Shown: positions 21,013 to 32,962, numbered from the stretch's first letter. The stretch is DNA of 64,000 bases from Ariolimax columbianus (GCA_036924085.1 JAVGWX010000006.1:41364246-41428245); one strand, 5' to 3'. The notes: generated by a model from the sequence alone, not told the origin. Program-made: numbers and translations.

Positions 21013-21828
21013 AGTTCAAGTGCCTTCTAGTCTCAATGGAGGTGAGATCAGTGTAAAGACATTTTGGAGATTGTCGAAAAACTCGGAGATCTCGTGTACA
21101 CGCTGTGCACGTAATATAACCATTGGCTGTTGACAAGTGATAAAAGTGAGATGCCAGCCGATGTCCGGGCAAAAAAATATGAAAAAGGGAATACAGTTCC
21201 AACGAAATACGCAATCTACCTTCTTCTAGGGCTAGAAAGCTTATTGACCAGTAAACTGGGGACCAAGTGGTCTCAAGGTAAGACGGCGGCCTAGTGTACT
21301 GGAGGTCTCGGAATCAAATCACTGTGGAGACCGGGGATTTTGTTCACGTAGACTTTCTGGTATTTCCAATGCAACAACCCCTGCTTAGGCATAATTAAAA
21401 ATTATGTTAAAGATCTTTCCAACATATTACGGTATCCATACCAGTGCTACGGAGTTCGTGCATTGTGCTGAGATTCTCAAAAAAATTATAGAGAAAAACA
21501 GATCACGTATGTGCTAAAACGTGTGCAATAACTTTGATTCTTCGACTAAACTGAACTAAAAAACTAAGTAAGTAAACATTGCAAAATGAGTAACGTATTA
21601 CGAATAGCCTTCGGCTACCTGACAAGAGACATATCATGCCTATTTGAAGACCAGAGTCCCAAGTATTCAAATTAATGGTATGAAGAATAATATCAGGATC
21701 TGGTGACAACGATGGAATCTCATTTCCACGCAATGATCCTGTTAACATGCCGTGTTACAATAGTCTGGCCCACAAGGTAGGATCAATACAGGGATCTCCA
21801 TACCTGTGAGACTAATGTGGGATAAAGA
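21013..21828. other. RET intron, mostly unrecognised
   Basis: A weak second tRNA-like segment may lie near 21255-21330. Otherwise no repeat or coding segment was recognised. Confidence 0.45.
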
Positions 21829-22165
21829 TACTGAACAGTACATGAGCTGCAATGGCCAGCGACCAAAAGCTGACCGCTAGCGTCAGGGCCAGCGAAATAG
21901 AACTAACAAGACCCTTCTACAATCTCCACGCTATGTTCATGGATACCAGGCTGCAACAGAGCAGACTGGATAAAGAGAAGGGATCGAAGAGGAAAGGTTA
22001 ACACGTTACTTAAAAATTACTGATGAAGTTGGATGTGTCGGACCGAAAAGTGCAAATATTGCAATCAATCTGTAAACAACATCCTGCTACTTGCAAAGTC
22101 TTTTCAGAGCTTATTAGCGCGAGATTCCGAACGAAGAAGAAGAAGAAGAAGAAGAAGAAGAAGAT
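21829..22165 (+). mobile_element. SINE-A copy with (GAA)n tail
   Basis: It contains CATGAGCTGCAATGGCCAGC, the core GTCGGACCGAAAAGTGCAAA and a 3' end CGAACGAAGAAGAAG running into a long GAA tail at 22132-22163. This is a complete copy. Confidence 0.85.
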
Positions 22166-22389
22166 TACTGTGAAGTCACACTCCACTACAGACAAGATGA
22201 CTCAGGCCACCCTCTTCAGTACCCTTCAGAGTATAAGAAGAGCCACTGTAACTCGCTTCTAAAGAAACGTCGTAAAGATTCAAATTAACTCAGTAGAATG
22301 GCTTTATACAATAACATGAGCAACAACAACAAGACACATGACAACACAATGACCCGGAGTCGAACATTAAGGTATCACTCATCGACTGA

Positions 22390-22530
22390 AAACATGACTA
22401 GGAGAATGGTAGAGTGTTTGCTTATAATGGTAAAGGAACATTGTTCGATCCGCATTATCAACTTATTTGTAAATGGGTACCTGGAACGAAAAGCTGTGTG
22501 GAAGGGAAATCGCCACATCTCATAACAATG
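22390..22530 (+). mobile_element. tRNA-derived SINE-B copy
   Basis: A-box-like TGGTAGAGTGT and B-box-like GTTCGATCC precede AAATGGGTACCTGGAACG and GGAAATCGCCACATCTC. Related segments occur at 22860-23035 and 60735-60965. Confidence 0.65.
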
Positions 22531-22573
22531 TTGAAATTTAGCACAATAAAGTTGTTAGCTCTTCATCCTCAAT

Positions 22574-22838
22574 AGCGAGGGGACGGCGTGGCCTAGTGGT
22601 TAAGTGGCACGGCTCACAACCAGAAGGTGCTGGGTTCGTTCCCCATCACAGCACCGGCCGTTACCCCGGGGAAGCAAACCCTTAGAAAATGCAGGAGGAA
22701 GCAGACCTTTACCAAAAATGCATGCTGAAGTCGGATGCACTGGGCAGATAGGCGCAAAATAAAAACCACAGTGTAACGCACACCCGCCTTTGGGAATAGA
22801 GAAATAAGGCGAACGCAAAAAAAAAAAATTAAAAATCC
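22574..22838 (+). mobile_element. tRNA-derived SINE-T, full copy
   Basis: Near-identical to 1717-1979, with A box TGGCCTAGTGG, B-box region GGTTCGTTCCC and an A-rich tail at 22818-22838. The B box carries a substitution that would weaken pol III transcription. Confidence 0.9.
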
Positions 22839-22859
22839 CCAATAGCTAGTCTGATTTGT

Positions 22860-23035
22860 GTAGTGGTAGATCAATATCTTTTTAAGACAAAGATAAAGTG
22901 TTTAACTCCCGCTACCGTGATGCTCCTGTTTACCGAAATGTAGATGGGCACCTGAACTACGGTTAAGGAAGGAAAATGCAGCAAGGAAGGGAACTGACCA
23001 TCTCATCTCATAAAAAGTGTTGAGATCCAGCGCAA
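22860..23035 (+). mobile_element. SINE-B copy, diverged
   Basis: AAATGTAGATGGGCACCTGAA and GGGAACTGACCATCTCATCTC parallel the 3' half of SINE-B at 22390. Confidence 0.55.
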
Positions 23036-23050
23036 AAAAGACTTTAGCAC

Positions 23051-23074
23051 ATCCCCCCCCCCCCCCCCCCCCCC
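23051..23074. repeat. Poly-C tract
   Basis: A run of about 24 C residues. Its exact length is prone to sequencing error. Confidence 0.9.
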
Positions 23075-23124
23075 GCCATCAGCAGTGTCTACTGTAGGAC
23101 GACCTCTACATTTAACTAAACACT

Positions 23125-23290
23125 GAACCTGTCTAAGACGGATGTGTCGGACCGAAAGGTGCAAATATCGCAGTCAAACTTTAAACTAGCGACACAACGC
23201 ATTCCGTTCTCTGGACTACATCCTGCTTCATGCAAAGCCCTGCTCAGGACTTGGTAGCGGGAGATTGAGAACGAACGCAGAAGAAGAATA
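23125..23290 (+). mobile_element. SINE-A, 3' half
   Basis: It begins at the core GGATGTGTCGGACCGAAAGG and ends GAACGAACGCAGAAGAAGAA, matching 41879-42055. The 3' terminus is almost identical to the 3' end of the LINE-1 family. Confidence 0.85.
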
Positions 23291-23644
23291 AACACTGAAA
23301 CAAAGTAGTACACGAATTGAAGATAATATTTACAAAACTGTCACCTTCCAAGCTTGCAGTAAGTGGCATATAAATGGGATTGAAGATGTGGACTAGCTGC
23401 CTCGCTATGTAGAACAAGTGCAAATGAAATCGTCACTTCAAATTTTCGAATACGGACTTTCTGTAAACGGGGTCAACTGTAATGATATCGCTATGCTTGA
23501 CATGGAGCGAAAAGACGAATTTAGGAATCAGTAAATCGATGAATCGATTTAAATAATCAATAAGTGAATAACAAATAAAGTGAGGCTGCGGCGGTAACGT
23601 AGATTAAAATAAACCGTTGAAAACATTTATTGGTACGTTCAGAT
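23291..23644. other. RET intron, no recognisable feature
   Basis: Intron sequence between two SINE-A copies, with no match recognised. Confidence 0.5.
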
Positions 23645-23900
23645 ACCGCGCTGGGATCAAGGTGCTGAGCAGCGCATGGGCTGCAGCTCTCAGAGTCTCA
23701 TAGCTGATTGATAGCGTTAGAGCTAGCGAACAAGAGCTGCCAAGACCCTTCTACACCTGCACACGGTGATCCTAGCAAATTTCTGAAGTCGGATGTGTTG
23801 GACCGAAAGGTGCAAATATCGCAGTCAAGCTGTAAACTACGACACAACGCATTCCGTTTTTTGGACTACATTCTACTACTTGTAAAGTCCTTTTCTAAGA
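23645..23900 (+). mobile_element. SINE-A, 3' truncated copy
   Basis: It starts CGCTGGGATCAAGGTGCTGA, carries CTGAAGTCGGATGTGTTGGA and ends near TTGTAAAGTCCTTTTC without a GAA tail. Confidence 0.85.
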
Positions 23901-24099
23901 GAAAAACAAACATGAAACCTACTTTAGGACAAACGGTTTTGAATAGGGACAACAGACAACAACAATAAAAGCTAACAAGAGAAATTAAGATATGAAAACA
24001 TAAATTAGTAAGGAAATGTACTTAGCTGGATAGCACACACGAACTTGTATTTGTCTCTACAATAAATGAACTAATCGACTAATTAATCAAACAAACAAA

Positions 24100-24720
24100 T
24101 AAAGCAAATAATGTATCACACCTAATCAAATCTGTAAACAATCAATTCAGCAAGCAATCTGTCAAAATATAAATAACTCAACGAATTAATGAGTCACAAA
24201 CAATTATTTACAATATCAATAAATACATCAATGAATCAGTCACAAACAATCATTTAAAATATCAATAAATCAATGAATCAATAAGTCACAAACAATCATT
24301 TAACATTTAAATGAATCCATGAATGAATCTGTCACAAACAATCATTTAACATTTAAATGAATCCATAAAAGAATCAGTCACAACCAATCATTTAAAATAT
24401 GAATAAATCAATAAGTCACAAACAATCATTTAACATCTAAATGAATCCATGAATGAATCAGTCACAAACAATCATTGAAAATATAAATTAATCCATGAAT
24501 GAATCAGTCACAAAAAATCAATCGAACAATTAGTCAATGAATCAGTCACAAACAATAAATCAAAATATCAATAAATTTATTAATGAATCTATGACAAGCA
24601 ATGAATCACATATCAATAACATGCTAAATACCAATAAATCAATGAATGAATCAGTCACAAACTATCAATAAAAAATATCAATAAATCAACAAACAAAAAA
24701 CGAATCAGTCAATCAATGCC
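24100..24720. repeat. AT-rich tandem repeat, about 36-72 bp period
   Basis: Imperfect repeats of ATGAATCAGTCACAAACAAT followed by CATTTAA/ATATCAATAAAT words, with no coding content. Confidence 0.85.
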
Positions 24721-24760
24721 TAACTGGATTTCCCGCGAGGTTATAAGACCATCCACTTAC

Positions 24761-24879
24761 TGCATTTTCTAGGCCTGTGAGATCTGCTATTGTTGTTGAT
24801 ATTGATGGAGAGAGCAAAAATCTGCGTCTGACCACCTTTGTCCGTCCTGGTCACTGTGACTGTGACGGGATGCGATTGG
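24761..24879 (-). CDS. RET: RET receptor tyrosine kinase: end of cadherin-like domain 4
   Basis: A 119-nt exon. The translation contains HPVTVTVTRTDKGGQTQIFA and a closing RKC. It matches the last strands of cadherin-like domain 4 in RET, where vertebrates have a strand ending in VVATDQQTSRQAQAQL followed by the first cysteines of the cysteine-rich domain. Acceptor AGCTATAG is pyrimidine-poor; donor GTAAGT is consensus. One leading base completes the codon opened by the exon at 26805, and the single trailing A joins the AT of the exon at 20888. The frame is open through both splices, which is strong support for the model. Confidence 0.8.
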
Positions 24880-25149
24880 CTATAGCTTAGCGATAAAGTT
24901 GATAATATATTTGAGAAATATTTCATCAGAATAAAGCAATGAAACATGTAAAAAGAATTAAAAGCTTGTTATAATAGCAAATAATGCAGACTAGTTCAGC
25001 CACAACAGCAAAAATCATGCATAGAGGTAAAAAAAACTGGTGTTCTGATGCTTCTACTGTACTGTCAAGTGTTATGTAATGATGTATACTGAACAAAGAA
25101 AACAAATAGCCGATGTTATTGAATGCTAACAATGATTAAGATTACGTCT

Positions 25150-25440
25150 TTATGTGCCCTGACATCAGCGATATGTGGAGAGCTGTAGTAGCTTTGCTCA
25201 CATCCTGATCGTGCTGATGAAGGTGGACAGGCCTCCTTGTGCAATGTTTAGCTTAATCTGCCTGCCGCTCATTACTTTGGGGTTCACGTCTATCTCCTAC
25301 CTCGTTAGCCAGGCTGCCATGAAAACATCCCGTTTCCACCAGAGACAACTACGAGGAAGTCGAGTTACACGCCATAGCCAGTATATTTTGCCTACCCCTG
25401 ACATGTCTGGTATATAATGTTTTACCTGACCAGACTTTAG
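25150..25440 (+). repeat. Interspersed repeat D
   Basis: About 290 bp. It starts near GTGCCCTGA, includes GCTTTGCTCACATCC, GATGAAGGTGGAC, GCCAGGCTGCCATGAAAAC and ends GTTTTACCTGACCAGACTTTAG. Other copies are at 25590-25690 (minus), 46630-46830 (minus), 55790-56090 and 60350-60690 (plus). It carries no ORF of its own and its class is unknown. Confidence 0.8.
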
Positions 25441-25589
25441 TATCCTCTCTTCACGAAATAAGTTAGTTCAAGACAAAACTGAACAATGTGTAGGCATAAT
25501 AAGTTAACCAACAACACATAAAATATAATATTTATCACCGTAGTAGTAGTAAGTAGTACGCAGATGAAGCCAATCATAGCACAACCGCC

Positions 25590-25690
25590 TGGAGAACTTC
25601 GGTACTCCTTCATCAGCACGCTCGGGATGTGAGGAAAGCTACTATAACCCACCACCTTATGCCCTTTTCAGGGCGCACAAAAGAGTATAC
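25590..25690 (-). repeat. Interspersed repeat D, 5' fragment
   Basis: The reverse complement gives AAGGGCATAAGGTGGTGGGT, TAGCTTTCCTCACATCCCGA and GCTGATGAAGGAGTACCGAA, the head of repeat D, facing the copy at 25150-25440. Confidence 0.75.
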
Positions 25691-26099
25691 ATACTCAATG
25701 TGGACATTCAACAACAACAATACAAATGCAAATATTTGACAAAAATAAATAAAATTAGCCATCAAATCAACAGCACACGCCTCTGGCTATATACATAGTA
25801 CTTTTTATACTTCGTTATCGTCCAGTGAGCAATATTTTCTGCATGATGAAGCTGCTATCCACAGGCACAACACTCTTGGGTCACAACATCTTCAATGTTT
25901 ATTTCCAGTTGTTTTTGATTTTCCAACCCAATGAACGCTTGTGACTCTTCAAATGTGACTTGAAGTTCATAATTCTAAACCTAAGTGTTTCAGTTAAAAG
26001 CTTTTTAATGACCTGCACAAGATCCATCAACATGTGATGGATTAACAGATACCAATAGTAGGGGCTGTGTACAATATTTTTGCTCTATGGGTTATAGGG
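25691..26099. other. RET intron, no recognisable feature
   Basis: AT-rich intron without an identified repeat. Confidence 0.5.
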
Positions 26100-26700
26100 A
26101 AGTTGGTTGAAATAGGAGAAATAGAAGTTCACACAAACGGACAACGGTCTTTCATTGTCTTATTTTCTTTTCGCTTATCCTGTTATGCCTTTCAGTGTCA
26201 GGTTATGAATAGTTCTCTAGAACGAGCCCGTATGTGTGGTTCATACACAGTATCATTTACAGCCTCATAAATTTTTGTAAGCCACCTTTTTTGTGGTCTA
26301 CCTTTGGCTTTGAATCCGTTGTATCTAAAAAGCATTGCTTGTTGGAGTGTGCTGCGTGGTAGTGGACCAGTTACATGGCCAAACCATTGAGGTTGCTGTC
26401 TTTTAATTTAATCCAATACTGATGTTGTTGCCACTAGTCTCCTGATGTTATTATTTCTGATCATGTCTATCCTTGTTCTCCCTCTATTTTTCGCCGGTAT
26501 TTAATTTCTGTTGTTACAAAGTAGCGATTGTCATTTGATGTTAGTGTCCAGTTTTGACATTGATAGCATACTGTCTGGACGAAAATCGTGTTGTATAAAG
26601 CTCTTTTGGTAGTTATTGTCACATGCTTGCAATGAACTATTGGAGTTAATTATACAATGATCTGATTTGCTTTATTGCATCTATGTTGGATTTCCGCCGT
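26100..26700 (-). pseudogene. LINE-5 family relic, thumb to C-terminus
   Basis: Minus-strand frames give RCNKANQII, ALYNTIFVQTVCYQCQNWTL, FGHVTGPLPRSTLQQAM-like text (with changes) and YNGFKAKGRPQKRWLTKIYE. It is collinear with the relic at 50540-51340. Multiple stops. Confidence 0.82.
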
Positions 26701-26804
26701 AATTCTTTCGTTTCCAGATAACGTGCTCCCTAATTATGATAACGGCCATGTCAAGTTAATCAAAAGCTTGTAAACATCAAATCTGTTAGCCGTAAGGTAC
26801 ATAC

Positions 26805-26953
26805 TTTGAAAGTTTATCAGCGTCGTTCACGTAAACATCCCCGCTAGCGGTAACTGCCAGCATCGTGCTGATGGATGGATGAGTGATTCCAGAAATGGAA
26901 TACGTAGTTGTACTAGAAATATTAGTCATGCTCAACTGTGCAAGCTGAAAAAC
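26805..26953 (-). CDS. RET: RET receptor tyrosine kinase: cadherin-like domain 4, middle exon
   Basis: A 149-nt exon. The translation shows the cadherin pattern TTTYSISG followed by MLAVTASGDVYVNDADKL, which lines up with YKLHSSG and GILFVNDTKAL of vertebrate RET cadherin-like domain 4. Acceptor GTTGTTGCAG (an alternative in-frame acceptor lies nine bases downstream at 26944) and donor GTATGT. It starts in phase 0, as required by the exon at 28267, and ends two bases into a codon, completed by the first base of the exon at 24879. NISS is a potential N-glycosylation site. Confidence 0.82.
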
Positions 26954-27109
26954 CTGCAACAACAAAATCTTTGATGTAGTGCAGTTTAATGGTATATTTT
27001 GACTGAATGATAATGGTAGTTCTGAAATACATGATTTTCTTCAGTAAAGTTATAGCGATATATTCAAATAGAGCGATATGGATATTTGCATGTACAGTGA
27101 TACTGACAT

Positions 27110-27770
27110 CTTCAAGTAGAGATATCTCTAAGTAGAGTGATGGTGACATCTCCAAGTAGAATGACAACGATTTCTACAAGTATAGTGATAGTGATATCCC
27201 CAAGTAGAGTGATAGTGATATCTCATATTAGAGTGATAGTGATATCTCATATTAGAGTGATAGTGATATCTCATATTAGAGTGATAGTGATATCCCCAAG
27301 TAGAGTGATAGTGATATCTCATAGTAGAGTGATAGCGATATCTCATAGTAGAGTGACAACGATATCTACAAGTAGACTGATAATGATATTTCCAAGTAGA
27401 GTGATACTGATATCTCCACGTAGAGTGATAGTGATATCCTCCAGTAGAGAGTGATATCTCCAAGTAGAGTGATAGTAATGTATCTAAGTAGATATATCTT
27501 TAAGTAGAGTGATAGTGATATCTTCAAGTTGAGTGATATCTTCAAGTTGAGTGATATCTTCAAGTACAGTGATATCTTCAAGTACAGTGATATCTTCAAG
27601 TAGAGTGATATCTCCAAGTAGAGTGATAGTAATATCTCGTAGTAGAGTGATAGTGATATTTTCCAGTAGAGTGATTGTGATATCGTCAAGAAGAATGATA
27701 TTCCCAAGAAGAATGATATCTCCAAGTATAGTTATATCTCCAAGGAGAGCGGTTATGCTATTTTCTAGTT
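27110..27770. repeat. Minisatellite of GATATC-containing units
   Basis: Tandem units of about 27 bp (AGTAGAGTGATAGTGATATC) grading into 18-bp units (TCAAGTAGAGTGATATCT) at the right. The frames on both strands are artefacts. Confidence 0.92.
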
Positions 27771-27984
27771 GTGTGCTTGGAATATTTTCAAGCACGAGAT
27801 AGAGAGAGGAAGGAAGCGTCAGATACAGATAAACTGTTAAATATAGATCTATGTATGTGTGTACCTCTGTGTTAATGTGTTTAAGAATGCATTTCAATGC
27901 TGAGATGTGAAATTCTGATCACAGATTGGGTTTCTTCAACATAAGACTAGATAAATATATGTATGTGTAAATATCGCCGACATA

Positions 27985-27995
27985 TATATATATAA

Positions 27996-28027
<32 letters not shown>

Positions 28028-28045
28028 TATGTTATATATTATATC
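27985..28045. repeat. (TA)n(TG)n microsatellite
   Basis: TATATATA followed by GTGTGTGTGT and further AT-rich sequence. Confidence 0.9.
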
Positions 28046-28266
28046 ATATATTTCCCCTGTGATTGCTACCGAAGATACTCCGCGTAGATTCTACTTTAAC
28101 CACTAATGGCTACTTTGCTGCTGTAATGTCAAAGCATACTCGAAATTATAACTTTTACTAATGAAGACAGCGGCAGTAATGCCCATGTATACTAGAAACT
28201 ATACATCGTACTAATGAATGTTGTGTTGCAGTAATGACCAAGTTTGTTAGAGAGTATACCACTTAC

Positions 28267-28383
28267 TAATGAATACTTAGCTGCAACAATGTCCATGAAG
28301 ACCTCTTCTGGGTGTAACGGTTTGTTTGCAGTTAAAATATCCGTCTGATTTAGACCAGCGGGAATAACAATTCTATGGACAGC
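28267..28383 (-). CDS. RET: RET receptor tyrosine kinase: start of cadherin-like domain 4
   Basis: A 117-nt exon, phase 0 at both ends. The translation contains AVHRIVIPAGLNQTDIL and HPEEVFMDIVAAKYSL, an entry strand of a cadherin-like fold. Acceptor TTATTCCACAG and donor GTAAGT are both consensus. It joins in frame to the exon at 26953. There is no unmistakable signature inside, so the call rests on position, splice sites, phase and rough alignment with the start of cadherin-like domain 4. NQT is a potential N-glycosylation site. Confidence 0.72.
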
Positions 28384-28439
28384 CTGTGGAATAAAACATC
28401 TTTACAACTTCTTCTGCACATCTGCTTTTGTTGTTTTAT

Positions 28440-30090
28440 TATTTCTGTTTCTAAGAATCGACGTCACTGCACTCTGTGCATACACATAGGTGCTCAGTTT
28501 CTCTCAGCAAATGGCACAGGTTGCGTATACTGATGGTCTCCGTAGTTCCCTGGTTGTATACGCTCCTGCTCCTGCTCGCGCGCGCCCCACTCCGCTCTAA
28601 CGTCGTCTCAGGCGCCCCATTCCGCTCGAACCATGTTTGCAGTCTGTGGATTGCTTTATCATTTATTACGGTGTCCTCATCCAACAGGCGGTCAATGATC
28701 TATTTTAAAATGTCATTAATATCCATCATTAATGAGCCCATGATGGGAGCATGTGAAGCCAGGATGTCAGCTCTTTCGATGCACTGAGCCTCAGCACGAC
28801 CAGGGCAGAAAAACATAGCATACCCTGGAGGTTTGAGGCTTCAATAGCTGCTATGCACTCGTACCTCAGTCCTTCTGTACCTACTGAAGTACGGGTTGCG
28901 CGTCTGTCACGGCGACTGCCCTTGTTAAAGGGGTCTCGGATAGCCATCTCAACACTGAGGTCACTGCTCGCCTTTCCATTCTCAAACTGGAGGTTACTAA
29001 CATGTATGATCAACTTCCCTCATCAATGACATGTCCTCTTACTCTAGCTGAAAAGCCCCAACCTCATGTCCCACTGCAGACCACCGATACGTCGATCTAA
29101 ATGACGGAATCACTATCTTGTGTGTTCTCAGTTATCAGATGATTCACCTCGAGCTCTGCTCTTCCGTTGACCAATTCTCTGCATTCCTTGCCTAAGGTTT
29201 TGATGGCACTCTGATACTCTATCATATCACCAGTGTGGACAAATTCTTCACCCTTGACTATCGCCTAAGCTGGAACGACTTGTCGGATTGTTTTCTCTGC
29301 CTGTGCCATCCATGACGTTGGTTTCTAGATTCATGATCCCTTGATGTATGAGATACTACTGTTCAGAGTGTGCCACATATCTGTGGTGACATGTATATAG
29401 GCTTTGGCCCATTTCAGTTTATGTCTGGATGTCACGATAACAATCCCAGCATGTACCACATCTTCACAATCGGAGTATCTATAGTGCAACACAGAAACAC
29501 TCGCGTACCTTCATTTTGGATACGTTCCAATCTTTCCCACTGATAGTGTGACGATAGTGTGACGATGTCCAGTCCGTAATCAATAAATGACAGCACAACA
29601 TGACGAGATAGGAAGAATAGGAGGCGCTGTTTCAAGTTGGCAGCAGCCATGGTTTTGAGTTCTCCTAGCCCTCGCTTACATCTCGGTACAGCCTGGTGAA
29701 CATGTCAATTATAAGAGAGAATGCGATCAAATGTCACTTCGAGGGATTTCAACAGGTTGCACCTGTCAATGGTGCATCCTTCAAATGTGACGCCTGTGAG
29801 TTCAGCCGTTACTATTGAGGTATTCAATGATCACCACATCATACAGGCCTTTCTCGGATTGGTTTGGGAGATGGAGTCCTCGTACTACTCTGAGATAGTC
29901 TGTAAGGTTTCCTGGGTATCTTTGACCAATCCATGCCTGTCTGAGCTAGTCATGTACGCCAGGATGTCATTTGTAAATGTTAAAGTTCGTCCTGTCCATG
30001 TGGGTTGAATTTTGACTACTTTTACTTTGCAGATGTTGAATGGCACTGATGAGAAGACATTTGAGGCAGTCCTGGACACATTTCCTTCAA
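28440..30090 (-). pseudogene. LINE-2 family relic, reverse transcriptase to C-terminus
   Basis: In order on the minus strand: TFTNDILAYMT (the catalytic motif equivalent to FADD, changed to TND), VVLSFIDYGLDIVTL, RLERIQNEGTR, MWYMLGLLS, an RNase H region and the C-terminal domain. It is collinear with 61630-63410 and 14497-15335. Broken by frameshifts and stops. Confidence 0.87.
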
Positions 30091-30904
30091 CTACGAAACG
30101 ACATCACTGCAAACTTGATAGACATTTACATACTCAAATTATGACTACAAATGGCGGTATGGGAGGGATATTGACACAGAGTTGTCAAATAAAAATCTTG
30201 AAAGTTGCAAACGATTTTCAAAATTTGCCAGAAAGATGCTGAACATATTAAAATATTCCTGTCTTAATCCGATCTATTTATTTTACGGCGCAAAATATAA
30301 AGAAACGGAATTTTTACAGATATGTCATTATTAACAGTACCATTAATAACGAATGTTTAAAGTAATGCCAGTATAAATTATAGACATAATTAATTCAATC
30401 GACAAGTCAAATACAAGTTAGACACTTATTTTCAAATAATGAAAATTCTTGAAATATATCCACATGCATGACAATCCAACATACAGTAGGTTAATTAGTT
30501 AACTAATTTCAATATTATAACAAAATAGGAACATTATCGTGTACTCAATTTGGCTGTATAATTAAAATCAATCACACACAAATAATATAGAAGATATAAT
30601 TTTGGTTGTAATGTCGACATTCAAGAAGTTGCCGCGCTTGTTTGTCATTTTTCTCCTGGGTTAACATAGCCGTATGTGTTCAGGTAAAGATGCAGGAATA
30701 CTTCTATAATCATCAGGCATGTATACTTTCTTCGAATTGCCTCACGAAGCACTGACAGATCGTCACAGGAAGCATTACCTTATGAATACACTTTATAGAA
30801 AGCCCATTTGCCCCTCTAAAAGACACACAGGTACATCATTCTTTGACTGTACGTTTTGAACACGGACGACATTTTGTATTTCAGCTGCGCACGTGCATAC
30901 GTGC
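30091..30904. other. RET intron, no recognisable feature
   Basis: AT-rich intron. I looked for the missing RET cadherin-like exons here and found no convincing frame with splice sites. Confidence 0.5.
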
Positions 30905-31310
30905 TCGAGTGCTTCACCGGGGTCTTTGTGTATGACAAAGACAAGAATAGCACCACTGCTCCACAGAGGGCATGTCGTCAGAGGCGACTAACTGTGTGAC
31001 ATAGCATAACACCGGCCATGGTTAAGTTGTTTGTTTAGAGCAGTATAGATGGTGCCTAACAGGCTGCGGGTCTACTTTGCTCTAGTGTTTGAGTCTATTA
31101 AGAAAGACTCGCACATCCGTTAACCACCCTCCGTATGCGCTTGGTCCAACGCTGCGGAGAATTAAGCTGCTCGAGCCTAGCCCGCTAAGCAGGACACCTT
31201 TCTCCCGGCTACATCCAGATCATACCAGAGCCGGGACCTGCAAAGGGGCATCTGCCTTGTAGAAGTACATGTCGACTAAGAACTAAGAACGTGCATATAA
31301 CACCTAGCGA
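30905..31310 (+). repeat. Interspersed repeat C
   Basis: About 370-400 bp. Landmarks: GGGGTCTTTGTGTATGACAA, GGCATGTCGTCAGAGGCGAC, GTGTTTGAGTCTATTAAGA, CCTAGCCCGCTAAGCAGGA and GTAGAAGTACATGTCGACTA. Other copies are at 42400-42790 (minus), 54374-54770 (minus) and 56640-56915 (plus). Some copies end in (TAA)n, as expected for a SINE mobilised by an I-like LINE; no pol III boxes were recognised. Confidence 0.8.
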
Positions 31311-31389
31311 CTGTTACCCGAAGTATTCATGAAGCTGATGACACATTTAAACACTTACTAACAACATTTGCAGATAAGCTTATGACCTA

Positions 31390-31640
31390 CTTACTTACAT
31401 ACTCTCCGTATCCAGGGCACCACGTCACACATCGTGTTTCAAATCTTCAGCCACGTGGATTCTCTTGTCATGTTCCACAAATCCTTATTACATGTTTCCA
31501 AAAACTGTGGCCAGGTCATCAGGTGTTCTGGGGCTTATGTTGCTCCCCAGTCACATGTGTTAGCATTCGTGTATCCCCATCTCTGTACGTTCTTCCTGCA
31601 TCGTGATACACCGGTTCGGAGACCATTTGGTGACTTCCAT
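31390..31640 (-). pseudogene. LINE-4 family relic, C-terminal zinc motif
   Basis: The minus frame shows NTCDWGAT, APEHLMTWPQFLETC and a decayed tail. It is related to 45290-45520 (minus) and 46190-46370 (plus). Confidence 0.75.
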
Positions 31641-32595
31641 GGGGTATCCTAGCACACGTTCCTATCTCAGCTGGGGTATCCTAGCACAAGTTCCTCCCTC
31701 AGCTGGGGTATCCTAGCACAAGTTCCTCCCTCAGCTGGGGTATCCTAGCACAAGTTCCTCCCTCAGCTGGAGTATCCTAGCACAAGTTTCTCCCTCAGCT
31801 GGGGTATCCTAGCAAGTCCCTCCCTCAGCTGGAGTATCCTAGCACAAGTTCCTCCCTAATCTGGGGTATCCTAGCACAAGTTCCTCCCTCAGCTGGAGTA
31901 TCCTAGCACAAGTTCCTCCCTCAGCTGGAATATCCTAGCACAAGTTCCTCCCTCAGCTGGGGTATCCTAGCACAAGTTTCTCCCTCAGCTATAGTATCCT
32001 AGCACAAGTTCCTCCCTCAGCTGGGGTATCCTAGCACAAGTTTCTCCCTCAGCTATAGTATCCTAGCACAAGTTCCTCCCTCAGCTGGAGTATCCTAGCA
32101 CAAGTTCCTCCCTCAGCTGGAGTATCCTAGCACAAGTTCCTCCCTCAGCTGGGATATGCTAGCACAAGTTCCTCCCTCAGCTGGGATATCCTAGCACAAG
32201 TTCCTCCCTCAGCTGGGATATCCTAGCACAAGTTCCTCCCTCAGCTGGGGTATCTTAGCACAAGTTCCTCCCTCAGCTGGGGTATCCTAGCACGTTCCTC
32301 CCTCAGCTGGGGTATCCTAGCACAAGTTCCTCCATCAGCTGGGGTATCCTAGCACGTTTCTCCCTCAGCTGGGGTATCCTAGCACAAGTTCCTCCCTAAG
32401 CTGGGGTATCCTAGCACAAATTCCTCCCTCAGCTGGGGTATCCTAGCACAAGTTCCTCCCTAAGCTGGGGTATCCTAGCACAAGTTCCTCCCTAAGTTGG
32501 GGTATCCTAGCACAAGTTCCTCCCTCAGCTGGGGTATCCTAGCACGTTCCTCCCTTAGCTGGTGTATCCTAGCACAAGTTCTCCCTCAGCTCAAT
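31640..32595. repeat. 32-bp minisatellite
   Basis: About 30 copies of a unit containing GGGGTATCCTAGCACAAGTT and CCTCCCTCAGCT, with several 4-5-base-shorter copies. There are no spacers between units, so this is not CRISPR-like. Confidence 0.95.
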
Positions 32596-32732
32596 CCATT
32601 TTTCGGTCTTTTTTATTTCCAGGGACAAGTCTGCAGGAGCTGTGTTGACTGTAGGAACTTCGTCTATACTTCAGTCTTGTGCACACCTTGTGGTTGAAAT
32701 ATAGGAGCGTTATTCTGTTTTTCTTCTACGAT

Positions 32733-32962
32733 TTATGATGCGACACCTTTTAGTGTCTCAGGTTGTGCTGCGCCGATTATATAGTCTATTTATGATGCGA
32801 CACCTTTTAGTGTCTCAGGTTGTGCTGCGCCGATTATATAGTCTATTTATGATGCGACACCTTTTAGTGTCTCAGGTTGTGCTGCGCCGATTATATAGTC
32901 TATTTATGATGCCACACCTTTTAGTGTCTCAGGTTGTGCTGCGCCGATTATATAGTCTATTT
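32733..32962. repeat. 57-bp tandem repeat, four copies
   Basis: Four almost identical units starting at about 32735, 32792, 32849 and 32906, each with CACCTTTTAGTGTCTCAGGT. The period is a multiple of three, so the unit reads open in frame; a protein is not implied. Confidence 0.95.

Noticed and set aside
31640..32595. Regular direct repeats resembling a CRISPR array
   Set aside because: Units are contiguous with no unique spacers, and the genome is eukaryotic.
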